Source of the DNA: Polaribacter sp. NJDZ03
GTDB taxonomy: Bacteria > Bacteroidota > Bacteroidia > Flavobacteriales > Flavobacteriaceae
Assembly (NCBI RefSeq): GCF_019263805.1
Contig: NZ_CP079195.1
Coordinates: 1,777,001-1,841,000, forward strand
Direction: 5' to 3'
DNA: 64,000 bases
In this document: one piece after another, positions 1 to 8,143 of the stretch
How positions within the stretch are numbered: the first letter of the stretch is position 1
Layout of the letters: every line of letters starts with the position of its first letter
Translations under genes and position numbers: made by a program
Notes under the pieces: generated by a model
What the model saw: the letters and a program-made list of their open reading frames with translations, nothing else
The model's database searches: none
What the model was told of the DNA's origin: nothing

Positions 1-27
1 TGTAGTTGGTGCTTTTTCTAATTGCAT
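1..27 (-). CDS. Possible 5' end of the next gene (partial)
   Basis: An ATG on the minus strand at 27 lies two bases after the epimerase stop codon and stays open to the window edge, giving MQLEKAPTT. The tight spacing suggests the second gene of an operon with the epimerase, but nine residues cannot identify a product. Confidence 0.3.
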
Positions 28-29
28 AT

Positions 30-1040
30 TTATAATAATGAAGCACCAGTTCCATTCTCATCAGCATAAGAAATTACACCATTGTGTATGGTAATTCCTT
101 TGGCAATATCTTTTTTTAACAACAAACCACCATCCATATCTACATAATCTAAAAGCGGTAATAAATGTGCAATTGCAGAAATACCTACGGTAGATTCCGT
201 CATGCAACCAACCATTGTTTTTAAACCTAACTCTTTTGCTTTTTCTAACATTCTTTTACCTGGTGTTAGTCCTCCACATTTTGTCAACTTTACATTTACA
301 CCATGAAACAAACCAAAACATTTTTCTACATCACTTTCTACAATACAACTTTCATCTGCTATGATTGGTAAAGCAGAATTTTTGAATAATATTTTAGCCC
401 CTTCAATATCATTTGCTTTTAAAGGTTGCTCTAAAAACTCTACACCTAATTCTTTTAATTTAAAAGAGTTTTCTATTGCTTGATCTGCTGTCCAACCACA
501 ATTGGCGTCAATTCTAAAAATTGCATCAGAATGTTTTCTTAATTCAGTTACTATTTCAATATCATTTTTAGTCCCTAATTTTATTTTATAAATTGGCCAA
601 GGAAGTTCTTTCATCTTCGCTACCATTTTTTCAACAGAATCGATACCAATAGTATAATCTGTCATTGGATTTTTACCGATATTTAAACCCCAAATTTCAT
701 ATAACTTTTTGTTTTGTTTACGAGCGTACAAATCATTAAAAGCCATATCTAAAGCACATAATGCAAACATATTTTTAGCAAATAACGGTTGCAATTTTCG
801 CCAAAAATCAGCAGGTTTCTCGCCTGACAAAGATTCAATAAAAGCCAAGTTTTCTTGAATAATAGCCTTCATATTTGTAACCGTAATATTATAATAAGGG
901 TTTGAAGTTGCTTCACCAAAACCAGAAAAACCATCTGAAATTAACTCTACAACTAAACTTGGTTGAAAATCATGAGACTCTCTAGATATTGTAAATGTGT
1001 GTTTTAATTGAAGATTATAAGAATGCAGTTTTATTTTCAT
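30..1040 (-). CDS. Dipeptide epimerase (L-Ala-D/L-Glu type), enolase superfamily
   Basis: This is a cytoplasmic, Mg2+-dependent enzyme that most likely epimerises L-Ala-D-Glu from recycled murein peptides so that it can be degraded. The 336-residue protein has the usual family length and the expected catalytic set. A KxK pair lies at K152/K154 (YKIKLG). Metal-binding acids are at D178 (DANCGW), E204 (EQPL) and D229 (ADES). The lysine of the opposite face is in VKLTKCGG (K251 or K254). The N-terminal capping domain covers roughly residues 1-120. It is transcribed away from the AhpD-like gene across a 68 bp gap and is followed two bases later by a possible new start codon. The exact dipeptide preference cannot be read from sequence; other amino-acid dipeptides are possible in this subgroup. 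Confidence 0.85.
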   Translation of the reverse strand: MKIKLHSYNLQLKHTFTISRESHDFQPSLVVELISDGFSGFGEATSNPYYNITVTNMKAIIQENLAFIESLSGEKPADFWRKLQPLFAKNMFALCALDMAFNDLYARKQNKKLYEIWGLNIGKNPMTDYTIGIDSVEKMVAKMKELPWPIYKIKLGTKNDIEIVTELRKHSDAIFRIDANCGWTADQAIENSFKLKELGVEFLEQPLKANDIEGAKILFKNSALPIIADESCIVESDVEKCFGLFHGVNVKLTKCGGLTPGKRMLEKAKELGLKTMVGCMTESTVGISAIAHLLPLLDYVDMDGGLLLKKDIAKGITIHNGVISYADENGTGASLL

Positions 1041-1108
1041 TTTTTTACCGTTATATTTATCGTAAAGTTATAAAATAGAATTCTATAAATAAATTTAAAA
1101 TCATAAAT

Positions 1109-1699
1109 ATGCCATTAGTTACCCCATTATCTTCAGAACACGACATGGAAACAAAAGAATTAGCACTATTCTTTAATGAAACCTTAGGTTTTTGTCCTAA
1201 TTCTGTTTTAACAATGCAACGCAGACCCGCAATTTCTAAAGCTTTCATAAACTTAAACAAAGCAGTTATGGCTAATGAAGGTAGAGTAACATCTGCATTA
1301 AAAAGAATGATTGCTTGGGTTTCTAGTAATGCTACGGGTTGTAGATATTGCCAAGCCCACGCCATTAGAGCCGCAGAACGTTATGGCGCAGAACAAGAAC
1401 AATTAGATAATATTTGGGAATACAAAACACATGCTGCTTTTTCTGATGCAGAACGAGCTGCCTTAGATTTTTCATTAGCTGCCTCTATGGTCCCTAATGC
1501 TGTTGATACAAAAATTAAAAATGAGTTATATAAATATTGGGATGAAGGTGAAATAGTAGAAATGTTAGGTGTTATTTCTCTTTTTGGATACTTAAATCGT
1601 TGGAATGATTCTATGGGAACAACACTAGAAAAAGATGCAATTGAAAGTGGAGATCAATATTTAGGAAAACATGGCTTTGAAGTAGGTAAACATCAATAA
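1109..1699 (+). CDS. Carboxymuconolactone decarboxylase / AhpD-like protein
   Basis: The protein has 196 residues and an AhpD-like helical fold. The family includes peroxidase partners and many uncharacterised alkylhydroperoxidase-like proteins. The redox signature is plain: C78-R-Y-C81 followed by H84 in GCRYCQAHAIRAAERYG, the CxxC...H arrangement used for peroxide reduction. No signal peptide is present, so it should be cytosolic. The start at 1109 is the first ATG in frame and gives the expected family length. The gene is monocistronic, divergent from the epimerase, and followed by about 190 bp without a gene. An imperfect hairpin at 1728-1750 lacks a T run. The substrate is unknown; a role in peroxide detoxification is inference from the family. 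Confidence 0.8.
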   Translation: MPLVTPLSSEHDMETKELALFFNETLGFCPNSVLTMQRRPAISKAFINLNKAVMANEGRVTSALKRMIAWVSSNATGCRYCQAHAIRAAERYGAEQEQLDNIWEYKTHAAFSDAERAALDFSLAASMVPNAVDTKIKNELYKYWDEGEIVEMLGVISLFGYLNRWNDSMGTTLEKDAIESGDQYLGKHGFEVGKHQ

Positions 1700-1885
1700 A
1701 AATAGTATATTTATTCTCAAAAAAATACCTCCTCATTTAGAATGAGAAGGTTAAAATAAATTATTAAGGTCCCCCAACCTCGTCAAATTTAACAATCAAA
1801 AATAATGAAATAAGATTACTCTAATATTGTATATTCTGCAAAATCTATTTTATTTTTTTGTATTATTTAAGTTTTAAATATCCCT

Positions 1886-2899
1886 ATGAAAAAAGAACAA
1901 GAAAAATTATTTGACTTAATAAAACTAAAACTCCCCAAAAACGTTTCTTTTATAGACGAAATTTCGGATGTTTTAGATTTAAGTTATGATGCTGCTTACC
2001 GCAGAATTAAAGGAAAAACCCCCTTAAACCTAACAGAAACACTACAACTTTCTAACCATTACAATATTAGTTTAAACACATTATTGATTGAAACAAAAAA
2101 TAATGCTCAAAAAATTGTTGTGGAAAAGACTCATCATATAATTTCAAATGATTTTTTACATGTCTTTTTTAAAGAAGCTGTAAAAGAAATTCAAAATTTA
2201 TTAGAATCTAAAGAAGCGCTACTAATTAATTCACTTAAAGATTACCCTCTCTATCATGCGGGTAATAGTTATTTTGCTAAGTTTAGAATCTTCGCTTTAA
2301 TAAATATGTCTACTAGCGATTCTAAGGTAAAAAAACTTCCTTTTTCTGAGTTTACTCCCTCTAAAGAAATTCTAAAAAATCATAATACTTTTTTAAGTAA
2401 ATACAATAAGGTTGCTCTTATAGAAATTTGGAGTGACTCTACCATCGATAATATTTTAAATCAAATTCAATACTTTTTTGACGTTGGACTCACTACAAAA
2501 GAAGAATCTATAAAAATTGCGGATGGTTTAATAGACTCTCTGTTAATAATTGAAAAACAAGCAAAGAATCAAAAAAGAGACAAAAGCGAAAATAGTTATC
2601 ATTTATACCATAACAACCTTGTTCCTCTATTAAACACGGTGCTTATGCAAACAAAAACTAATAAAAAAGTTTTTGTTCCTTATACCAATCTAAGTTACTT
2701 TAAGGTAAGTGATGAAAATACTACAAACCAAATTGAGCTACATTTAAAAACTCAATTAGAGTTTTCTAAAAACCTTTCTGGAGATGCTGCTGTAGATAGA
2801 CAGAAATTCTTTAATACTCTTTCTCAAAAAATTGAAAATCGAAAAATAAAACTTTCTGCCACTTTTTTACATAATAATCTTTCTAACTCTGTTTTGTAA
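1886..2899 (+). CDS. HTH-domain protein of unknown function
   Basis: This is a 337-residue cytosolic protein. Residues about 22-67 (IDEISDVLDLSYDAAYRRIKG, then NISLNTLL) look like a helix-turn-helix of the lambda-repressor/BetR kind. The segment SYDAAYRRIKG would be the turn and recognition helix. The remaining 270 residues are helical with no motif I recognise. Similar proteins with an N-terminal HTH and a long helical tail are common in Flavobacteriia and are usually unassigned. Its last 33 bases overlap the 3' end of the convergent uracil-DNA glycosylase gene. I see no adjacent target gene or clear palindrome in the 186 bp upstream. A DNA-binding role is inferred only from the first 70 residues. 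Confidence 0.6.
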   Translation: MKKEQEKLFDLIKLKLPKNVSFIDEISDVLDLSYDAAYRRIKGKTPLNLTETLQLSNHYNISLNTLLIETKNNAQKIVVEKTHHIISNDFLHVFFKEAVKEIQNLLESKEALLINSLKDYPLYHAGNSYFAKFRIFALINMSTSDSKVKKLPFSEFTPSKEILKNHNTFLSKYNKVALIEIWSDSTIDNILNQIQYFFDVGLTTKEESIKIADGLIDSLLIIEKQAKNQKRDKSENSYHLYHNNLVPLLNTVLMQTKTNKKVFVPYTNLSYFKVSDENTTNQIELHLKTQLEFSKNLSGDAAVDRQKFFNTLSQKIENRKIKLSATFLHNNLSNSVL

Positions 2900-3439
2900 A
2901 TTTGGAATTACATTTTTCTCAAACCAGGGGTTTTTAGTCAACCAAAAACGATTTCTGGGTGATGGATGCGGAAGTGTAAAATATTTAGGCAAATACTCTG
3001 GATAATTATCTACCGTTTCTGTAAGCGTTCTTTTGGCTTTGTCTTTTAGGTAATAGTTTTGTGCATACATTCCTATTAAAATTATCATTTTTAAGTTTGG
3101 CATTAATTCAAATAACTGCTGATGCCATTGTGGAGCACATTCTTTACGGGGCGGTTTATCACCACTTTTTCCTTTACCAGGATAACAAAACCCCATGGGC
3201 ACAATTGCAAATTTTTCTACATCGTAAAAATCTTCATCAGAAACATTGAGCCACTTTCTTAATTGTTTTCCGCTTGCATCGTCCCAAGGAATCCCAGATT
3301 TATGAACCTTTGTTCCGGGTGCTTGACCAATAATTACAATTTTAGATTTTTTATGTGCAGTAACAACAGGGTTAGCTCCTAAATCTAAATGTGGCTCACA
3401 AATTTTACATTGTTTTATTTCTGATAAAAGGTGTTGCAT
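2867..3439 (-). CDS. Uracil-DNA glycosylase family protein (Fe-S type)
   Basis: The 190-residue protein belongs to the UDG superfamily. The catalytic motif is VIIGQAPGTKVHKSG (about residues 35-49), and the DNA-contacting motif near the C-terminus is HPSPRN (158-163). Four cysteines at C11, C14, C85 and C101 have the C-x2-C ... C-x15-C spacing expected for the [4Fe-4S] cluster of family 4/5-type enzymes. It should excise uracil from DNA after cytosine deamination, or act on other damaged bases. The start at 3439 is the only ATG that places the first CxxC correctly. The gene is convergent with the HTH gene, and the two overlap by 33 bp at their stops. Confidence 0.8.
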   Translation of the reverse strand: MQHLLSEIKQCKICEPHLDLGANPVVTAHKKSKIVIIGQAPGTKVHKSGIPWDDASGKQLRKWLNVSDEDFYDVEKFAIVPMGFCYPGKGKSGDKPPRKECAPQWHQQLFELMPNLKMIILIGMYAQNYYLKDKAKRTLTETVDNYPEYLPKYFTLPHPSPRNRFWLTKNPWFEKNVIPNLQNRVRKIIM

Positions 3440-3518
3440 TTTCTAAAAATACAGTTTTTTAACATACCAATAGGCGAAAGACAAGGAATCTCTCTTTTAA
3501 AGAAGATATAATTATTAA

Positions 3519-3658
3519 TGAGATTTCTCAATCGCAAAAAAGTTCATTTCGAAATGACAAACTGAATGTAATTCTGAATGACAGAAGAAGAAGAAGAATC
3601 TAAAACGTAACAATACTATGAGATTTCTCAATCGCAAAAAAGCTCATTTCGAAATGAC
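3519..3658. repeat. Two direct copies of a 40-bp repeat
   Basis: Positions 3519-3558 and 3619-3658 are near-identical, differing by one base (AAAAAAGTTC versus AAAAAAGCTC). Both begin TGAGATTTCTCAATCG and end TTTCGAAATGAC. The same ends occur in the hairpin repeats at 21.8-23.0 kb (GAGATTTCTC ... GTCGAAATGAC), and a shorter relative lies at 5253-5266. They lie in the 241 bp gap between the glycosylase and the HopJ-like gene and look like members of a dispersed palindromic repeat family. Confidence 0.75.
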
Positions 3659-3680
3659 TTTCGAACTCTAAAAAAAACTC

Positions 3681-4022
3681 TTACTTGACCTCTAAAGCTT
3701 CACTTTCAAAAGACAAACCATCGAAACCAAACTTCATAAAATTTCTGATATTTTGATGAGAGTCTCCGTTTACATCTTCTAAAACATTTTTATAATGTTC
3801 TCCAAAGCAAAATAACGTTTCTTCTTTTGTCATTTTTTGAATTTTAGCAAATGCAAATAACTTACAAGAACCCGAGTTTTCTCCTGCCTTGTTTTTAATA
3901 TCTCCGTTTGTAAAAGTAGTTGGAGTAAAATTATAGTTGTCTTCAATTACTTGCATGGTTTCTGCAAATAAGATTGAAGTTGGGTTTGCTTTTAGTTTTG
4001 TTATGAATTGTTGAATGATCAT
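3681..4022 (-). CDS. HopJ-type effector family protein
   Basis: This 113-residue cytosolic protein matches the HopJ (HopPmaJ) family. Typical segments are FTNGDIKNKAGENSGSCKLF, LFCFGEHY and HQNIRNFMKFGFDGLSF. The family was named from a Pseudomonas type III effector, but single-copy homologues are widespread in free-living marine bacteria with no type III secretion system, so a housekeeping role is more likely here. No signal peptide or transmembrane segment is visible. The gene stands alone, with repeats on the downstream side and a 297 bp gap upstream. The biochemical function is unknown. Confidence 0.75.
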   Translation of the reverse strand: MIIQQFITKLKANPTSILFAETMQVIEDNYNFTPTTFTNGDIKNKAGENSGSCKLFAFAKIQKMTKEETLFCFGEHYKNVLEDVNGDSHQNIRNFMKFGFDGLSFESEALEVK

Positions 4023-4174
4023 TAGTTTTTTTTTTAGATTTCAATAAAATAATAGATTACCGAAATGTTTTTAATTAAAATCAAAAATACTGCTAATTAT
4101 ATTCATAACAATTTAAAAAAAAGGCATCAATCTAAGCTTATCTAGGACCTTTTTTATAATTCTTTTTAAATTAT

Positions 4175-4197
4175 GCTTCGACAAGCTCAGCAAGACA
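4175..4197. repeat. Dispersed repeat fragment (CTTCGACAAGCTCAG)
   Basis: The sequence GCTTCGACAAGCTCAGCAAG resembles, in reverse complement, the TTGAGC..AG.CGAAAG pieces at 60369-60389 and 60426-60448. It lies in the gap between the HopJ-like gene and the HTH module. The remainder of 4023-4277 shows nothing else I can name. Confidence 0.45.
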
Positions 4198-4277
4198 TTT
4201 ACATATAAATTGTTTTTATATATTATTAATTACAACAGAAACATCTAGTTAAAAATAAAGACATCTTTTATTTTCAT

Positions 4278-4301
4278 AATGTAAAGTATTGTTTACATTT
4301 G
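4278..4301 (+). promoter_or_regulatory. Operator palindrome over the promoter of the HTH module
   Basis: A perfect inverted repeat, AATGTAAA-N6-TTTACATT, occupies 4278-4299. Its right arm overlaps a Bacteroidota -7 element TACATTTG (TAnnTTTG) at 4294-4301. The expected transcription start is about 4307, only a dozen bases before the ATG at 4320. A repressor bound here would block the promoter. The obvious candidate is the HTH protein encoded by the second gene of the same transcript. Confidence 0.7.
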
Positions 4302-4319
4302 TATAAAAATAATAGCTTT

Positions 4320-4733
4320 ATGAAAATTAAAATGTTACCAAATTGGTGTAAGAAATTAGGATTATTAATATTTATTGTTGGTTTTACAATTTCTGGCTAC
4401 AAGGATTTTATGTTAGGATTTACAGGAGAACTACCAAATGTTACAAAATTTAATTACTTTGAAAACTTACTTTCCAATTCAGCTATTCATTTTTTAGAGA
4501 TTGCTTCAATTTTAGGTATGGTCATATATTTAATGTCTATGGAAAAAATAGAAGATGATTATATTAACAAATTACGATTAGAATCATTTCAATTAACATC
4601 TTTCATTGGATTAGCAATAACTATAATTTCTTATTCAATTTCTGAAGAGATAAAGTTAACTTTAGATTATTTTATTATTCTTTTCCTGTGGTTTTACCTC
4701 ATAATTTTCGCACTTAAAAAACGCATTTACTAA
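4320..4733 (+). CDS. Four-helix membrane protein of an HTH module
   Basis: A 137-residue integral membrane protein I do not recognise by name. Four hydrophobic segments are visible: about residues 11-28 (LGLLIFIVGFTISG), 52-70 (FLEIASILGMVIYLMS), 90-108 (FIGLAITIISYSIS) and 115-133 (FIILFLWFYLIIFAL). A TTG lies further upstream in frame at 4299, but it falls inside the operator and -7 box; the ATG at 4320 fits the promoter spacing. Its stop codon is directly followed by the ATG of the HTH gene, with no gap. Pairs of a small membrane protein and a 65-70 residue XRE-type regulator are widespread in bacteria and often have unknown roles. The function here is unknown. Confidence 0.7.
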   Translation: MKIKMLPNWCKKLGLLIFIVGFTISGYKDFMLGFTGELPNVTKFNYFENLLSNSAIHFLEIASILGMVIYLMSMEKIEDDYINKLRLESFQLTSFIGLAITIISYSISEEIKLTLDYFIILFLWFYLIIFALKKRIY

Positions 4734-4931
4734 ATGAAAAACTTAATAAAAGTAGAACGTGCAAGGCATAATTTAACACAAGCTGATTTGGCAAAAAAGG
4801 TTGATGTTTCTAGACAAACTATTTATGCAATAGAAAATAATAAATTTAATCCGTCTGTAACTTTAGCTATTAAAATGGCGCGTCTTTTTAATGTGACAGT
4901 AGAGTATTTATTTGATATTGAAGAGGATTAA
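4734..4931 (+). CDS. XRE-family HTH transcriptional regulator
   Basis: This compact 65-residue regulator is almost entirely one helix-turn-helix domain of the lambda-repressor type: ARHNLTQADLAKKVDVSRQT (about residues 9-28) followed by IYAIENNKFNPSVTLAIKMA and the closing FNVTVEYLFDI. This is the usual length and pattern of small regulators partnered with a membrane protein gene. Its ATG starts on the base after the stop of the upstream gene, so the two are translationally coupled. The palindrome over their shared promoter (4278-4299) is its most likely binding site, implying autorepression. The signal it responds to is unknown. Confidence 0.85.
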   Translation: MKNLIKVERARHNLTQADLAKKVDVSRQTIYAIENNKFNPSVTLAIKMARLFNVTVEYLFDIEED

Positions 4932-5323
4932 TAACTAGTAAGCATCAAAATGATCGACTAAATTCGTTTGATATAATAATTCCTTTTTTATTTAAACAAT
5001 AATCAAAACCTCAGCTTTTGGCTGATAATTTAATAAAAATGATAAATCTTTTTTTACTTTTAATTATTTGGTTTCTAGAAATAATTTGGTTGATTCTATA
5101 GAAATAAGCAACACCCTTTTTAGATAAAGACCATAGTACAAAATGAACCTTTAGATTCTAGACTTCACAAGAATAATAAATAGTTTTGTTTAGTTTACTT
5201 TTCTATTATTTGTGAAGCATAAAAAATGTCTCTCAAAATTATTCAGTTTATAGATTTCTCAATCGTTAAAACTCACTTAGAAACGCTATTTTTAATAGTA
5301 ATAAAAAGTGGCTAAATTTTCAA
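4932..5323. other. Gene-free gap
   Basis: About 390 bases with no open frame of note. It contains an imperfect inverted repeat (CTTCACAA at 5163-5170 and TTGTGAAG at 5210-5217) and a short relative of the TAGATTTCTCAATCG repeat at about 5253. Neither has a T run in the right place to be a convincing terminator. Confidence 0.5.
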
Positions 5324-5356
5324 AGACCTCACAGGTTTTTAAAATCTGTGAGGTCT
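5324..5356. repeat. 33-bp palindromic repeat (AGACCTCACAGG family)
   Basis: A near-perfect 33-bp palindrome with left arm AGACCTCACAGGTTTT and one mismatch in the right arm. Three more copies lie at 21764, 22327 and 22764, and a variant is at 61013. It sits 16 bases from the stop of rsmI and could double as a hairpin terminator for it, though no clear T run follows on the minus strand. Confidence 0.8.
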
Positions 5357-5372
5357 AATATGAGTAAAGAAG

Positions 5373-6044
5373 TTACTTCTTCCCTTCTACAATTACAACA
5401 ATTTCCCCTTTTGGTGGCTTATTTGTATAATGTGCTAAAACTTCTGTTGCAGTTCCTCTAATCGTTTCTTCAAACATTTTAGTGAGTTCTCTTGATACAG
5501 AGACTTGTCTGTCGGCACCAAAATATTCTACAAAATGCCCCAATGTTTTAATCAATTTATGCGGAGATTCGTAAAATATGATAGTTCTTGTTTCTTCTGC
5601 TAATAATAAAAAACGGGTTTGTCTTCCTTTTTTAACAGGCAAAAAACCTTCAAAAACAAACTTATCATTTGGCAAACCAGAGTTTACCAATGCAGGTACA
5701 AATGCTGTTGCACCAGGTAAACAATCTACTTCTATATTATTTTCTACACAGGCTCTGGTTAATAAAAAACCAGGATCGGAAATTGCAGGTGTTCCAGCAT
5801 CGGAAATTAAGGCACAGGTTTCTCCATTTTTAATTCTTTGTACAATTCCTTTTACAGACTTATGCTCATTATGCATATGATGACTGTGCATTTGTGTTTC
5901 AATCTCAAAATGTTTTAAGAGTTTACCGCTTGTACGGGTATCTTCTGCTAAAATAAAATCTACTTCTTTTAGAATTCTAATGGCTCTAAAAGTCATGTCT
6001 TCTAAATTACCTATTGGTGTTGGGACTAAATATAATTTACTCAT
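5373..6044 (-). CDS. rsmI: 16S rRNA (cytidine1402-2'-O)-methyltransferase
   Basis: SAM-dependent methyltransferase that 2'-O-methylates C1402 of 16S rRNA in the decoding centre. The 223-residue protein has the tetrapyrrole-methylase fold with all family signatures: YLVPTPIGNLEDMTFRAI at the N-terminus, EDTRTSGKLL, ISDAGTPAISDPG (the SAM-binding loop), LPGATAFVPALVNSGLP and FEGFLPVKKGR. The start chosen is the ATG at 6044 (MSKLYLVPT); an in-frame extension to 6065 adds only seven residues that do not fit the family. It is a single gene on the minus strand with no operon partners. A 33-bp palindrome sits just past its stop. Confidence 0.93.
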   Translation of the reverse strand: MSKLYLVPTPIGNLEDMTFRAIRILKEVDFILAEDTRTSGKLLKHFEIETQMHSHHMHNEHKSVKGIVQRIKNGETCALISDAGTPAISDPGFLLTRACVENNIEVDCLPGATAFVPALVNSGLPNDKFVFEGFLPVKKGRQTRFLLLAEETRTIIFYESPHKLIKTLGHFVEYFGADRQVSVSRELTKMFEETIRGTATEVLAHYTNKPPKGEIVVIVEGKK

Positions 6045-6199
6045 TTTTCGGATTTCAAGTTTCAAATTTAAGCTTTCAAGTTGGACTCAAAAACAAATAG
6101 TTGAATTTAAATAGAATTTACAAAAATATTTATAATCACATTATCCGTATATTTAATAAAACTAGTTCAAACAATAAAAAAAGAAACTATCTTTTGCAC

Positions 6200-7381
6200 T
6201 TACTTTAATGCTACCAACTCCAGTATTAGATAATCTAATTTATCAAAAATAGTTATGTTTTCTCTAATTACTTTCGCATAAACACCTGGTTTATCTATAA
6301 TCATCCAATATTTAAATTTTACTTCTCCATAAAAACCTTCTACCACTTTGCATTCAAATTCGCCTGCGATTACTTTAATCGTCTCCGTTGTAATTACTCT
6401 AAACGGACCAAGTTTTTCTTGAGGAAAAAAATCATTACTCCTATTTAAAAGTCCTCCTTTAAAACTTTCAGAGCCTTTTAGAGTATCTTTTTCATTAATG
6501 ACTAAATTATTTAGAGTGATACTTTTTCTTTCTTTATTTATGGTAATTTTAGTCAATAAAGTATCTATTTTAAAATCTGTTGTGTTTTGTATTAACCGGC
6601 TTTGTTTATACTTTAAATAGTTTACATGTTCTAGTTTTATTAATAAAGAATCAAAATCTGACCAAGGAGAATTTTCGTTAGGTCTTGCCGGAAAATTATC
6701 AATATTAAAAGTTAAACGCTCTAAAGTGGTAGATGAAACTTCTTTTTTAGCTATGATTTCTTTTCCATTTATATTTAGTACAAATGCTTTTTCTGATTGC
6801 TCTTTTAGCATACTTTTTCCATTTAATAATTTTGACTCACCTATAAAAATTATAGATTTTTCGTTAGAATTGTACATCCAAGTTCCGTTAGTTGTAGATT
6901 TTATACCATCTCTTGAAGAAATTGTTGTTATCGAAAAAGTATCTGGTAGTTCCATTTTTAGTAATTGAATACTATCAAAATCACTTTCTAATTGCCAAAC
7001 TCCTTTTAATTTTGACATTGCATTTTCTTTCGCAATGTTATTTAGATCTAATTTTAAATAGGTTGTTTTTACACCCTCTTTTTCTAATACCATTTCTTTA
7101 TTAGTACTACTTACTATTTCATTGACACCATTAAAATCTTTTTCAACATTAGATCTCATCTCTATTTCATTACCTCTACTATTATAACGCCAAGCAGCAA
7201 TTAACACTCCTTTCATCATAACTCTTCCCCTATCAGAGAACTCAATAATTTTAAATAAATGTTTAGTATTGGTTGGTGACTCTACTTTAGTTATAAGCCA
7301 ATTACCAACAATATTTGATTTTTGTGCGTTTATAGAATAACTGCACAGAATAATTAAAAATGTAATAACTAATTTTCTCAT
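6200..7381 (-). CDS. Secreted protein with lipocalin-like repeats, unknown function
   Basis: A 393-residue protein with a clear signal peptide (MRKLVITFLIILCSYSINAQ) and presumably periplasmic or surface location. Two similar segments, IVGNWLITKVESPTNTKHLF (about residue 24) and LKGVWQLESDFDSIQLLKM (about residue 125), resemble the strand-rich starts of lipocalin-like domains found in many Bacteroidota exported proteins. The C-terminal part is probably also beta-rich. No catalytic motif is visible and there is no lipobox cysteine. It stands alone, 155 bp from rsmI and upstream of a 760 bp gene-free stretch. I do not recognise a specific family. Confidence 0.6.
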   Translation of the reverse strand: MRKLVITFLIILCSYSINAQKSNIVGNWLITKVESPTNTKHLFKIIEFSDRGRVMMKGVLIAAWRYNSRGNEIEMRSNVEKDFNGVNEIVSSTNKEMVLEKEGVKTTYLKLDLNNIAKENAMSKLKGVWQLESDFDSIQLLKMELPDTFSITTISSRDGIKSTTNGTWMYNSNEKSIIFIGESKLLNGKSMLKEQSEKAFVLNINGKEIIAKKEVSSTTLERLTFNIDNFPARPNENSPWSDFDSLLIKLEHVNYLKYKQSRLIQNTTDFKIDTLLTKITINKERKSITLNNLVINEKDTLKGSESFKGGLLNRSNDFFPQEKLGPFRVITTETIKVIAGEFECKVVEGFYGEVKFKYWMIIDKPGVYAKVIRENITIFDKLDYLILELVALK

Positions 7382-8057
7382 GAGATGCTATTTTTAAAGT
7401 GTTATACTTTCTTTTTTTCCCATTCAGACCCTCTTGTTCGTATTAGTAATCTCAATACATACGAAACATTTATTTTAGTCTGAAATTTTCATTTTTTTTA
7501 ATCCATTAAGGTAATAATTCTCAACCAAACTCTTACCTTAATTCTATTAAAATCTTATTTTCAACACTTTACACCTCTGCTCTCAAGTCTTTAATTACGT
7601 TAGTTTCTAAATTGAATTCTACTTCTTAAGGTTTCTTTTCTTATCAATATAATTTTTAATCTTACAAAACACATCGTCTGTATAATCGTTTTACCAATAC
7701 ATGTCGATGACATTTAAACACATAAAAAATGATGGCAAAGTTTTATATTCAATTGTTTCTATTGGAAGAAAAGCCTTCATCTAAGGATAATTTTATTTCC
7801 GCTACTTTTTATTAAATATTATAGATTTCTATTAGTAAAACGCTCTATTGACTATAAAAAACACCGATATACTATCTATTTAATGAGCATTAGACGGATT
7901 TTGCGTTACCGATTGCAGTACTTCCACTACGCTCAGTATAAAATAATGTTTGAGCTCTTTTTTATTCTTTTTCGGAATAAAAAAAGCGAGTGCGGAAAGC
8001 GGGGCATTTCTCTTTAGAAATGAACGCCCAAAAAACTCATATTCACTAGAAAATGAT
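7382..8057. other. Gene-free gap with repeat fragments
   Basis: No frame longer than about 60 codons with convincing coding character. The left half is AT-rich and featureless. From about 7900 it becomes a mosaic of repeat pieces: TTCCACTACGCTCAG at 7922-7936, the TGTTTGAGCTC element at 7947-8004, and a GGGGC ... GCCC hairpin around 8001-8031. The gap ends at the aspS promoter. Confidence 0.5.
7947..8004 (+). repeat. Third copy of the TGTTTGAGCTC / GCGAGTG dispersed repeat
   Basis: Runs from TGTTTGAGCTC through a T/A-rich hairpin (TTATTCTTTTTCGGAATAAA) to GCGAGTGCGGAAAGCGGGG. It matches the paired copies at 21113-21204 (inverted) and 23885-23973, but lacks their GTCTAGCCCTGATT left end and the GGAAATAGCT right end. 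Confidence 0.75.
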
Positions 8058-8097
8058 TATTTTTGCAGCTTGAAAGATCCTGAAATAAATTCAGGAT
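8058..8097 (+). promoter_or_regulatory. aspS promoter -7 box and leader hairpin
   Basis: TATTTTTG at 8058-8065 fits the Bacteroidota -7 consensus TAnnTTTG, predicting transcription from about 8071 and a leader of about 70 bases. Within it, ATCCTGAA (8077-8084) and TTCAGGAT (8090-8097) form an 8-bp stem. The stem sequence resembles a dispersed repeat rather than a T-box, and I see no specifier-loop arrangement. Confidence 0.5.
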
Positions 8098-8143
8098 GAC
8101 AGTTTTAAAGATTTCCGTTTTAGGAAGCTAATTTTAATAGAAA

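Noticed and set aside
1057..1365. 102-codon frame antisense to the AhpD-like gene
   Set aside because: A shadow of the plus-strand gene, with no independent coding signal.
1728..1750. Hairpin after the AhpD-like gene as a terminator
   Set aside because: The stem has a mismatch and no T run follows, so it is not convincing.
3681..4022. HopJ-like gene as evidence for a type III secretion system
   Set aside because: No secretion genes are nearby, and the family is common in bacteria lacking type III secretion.
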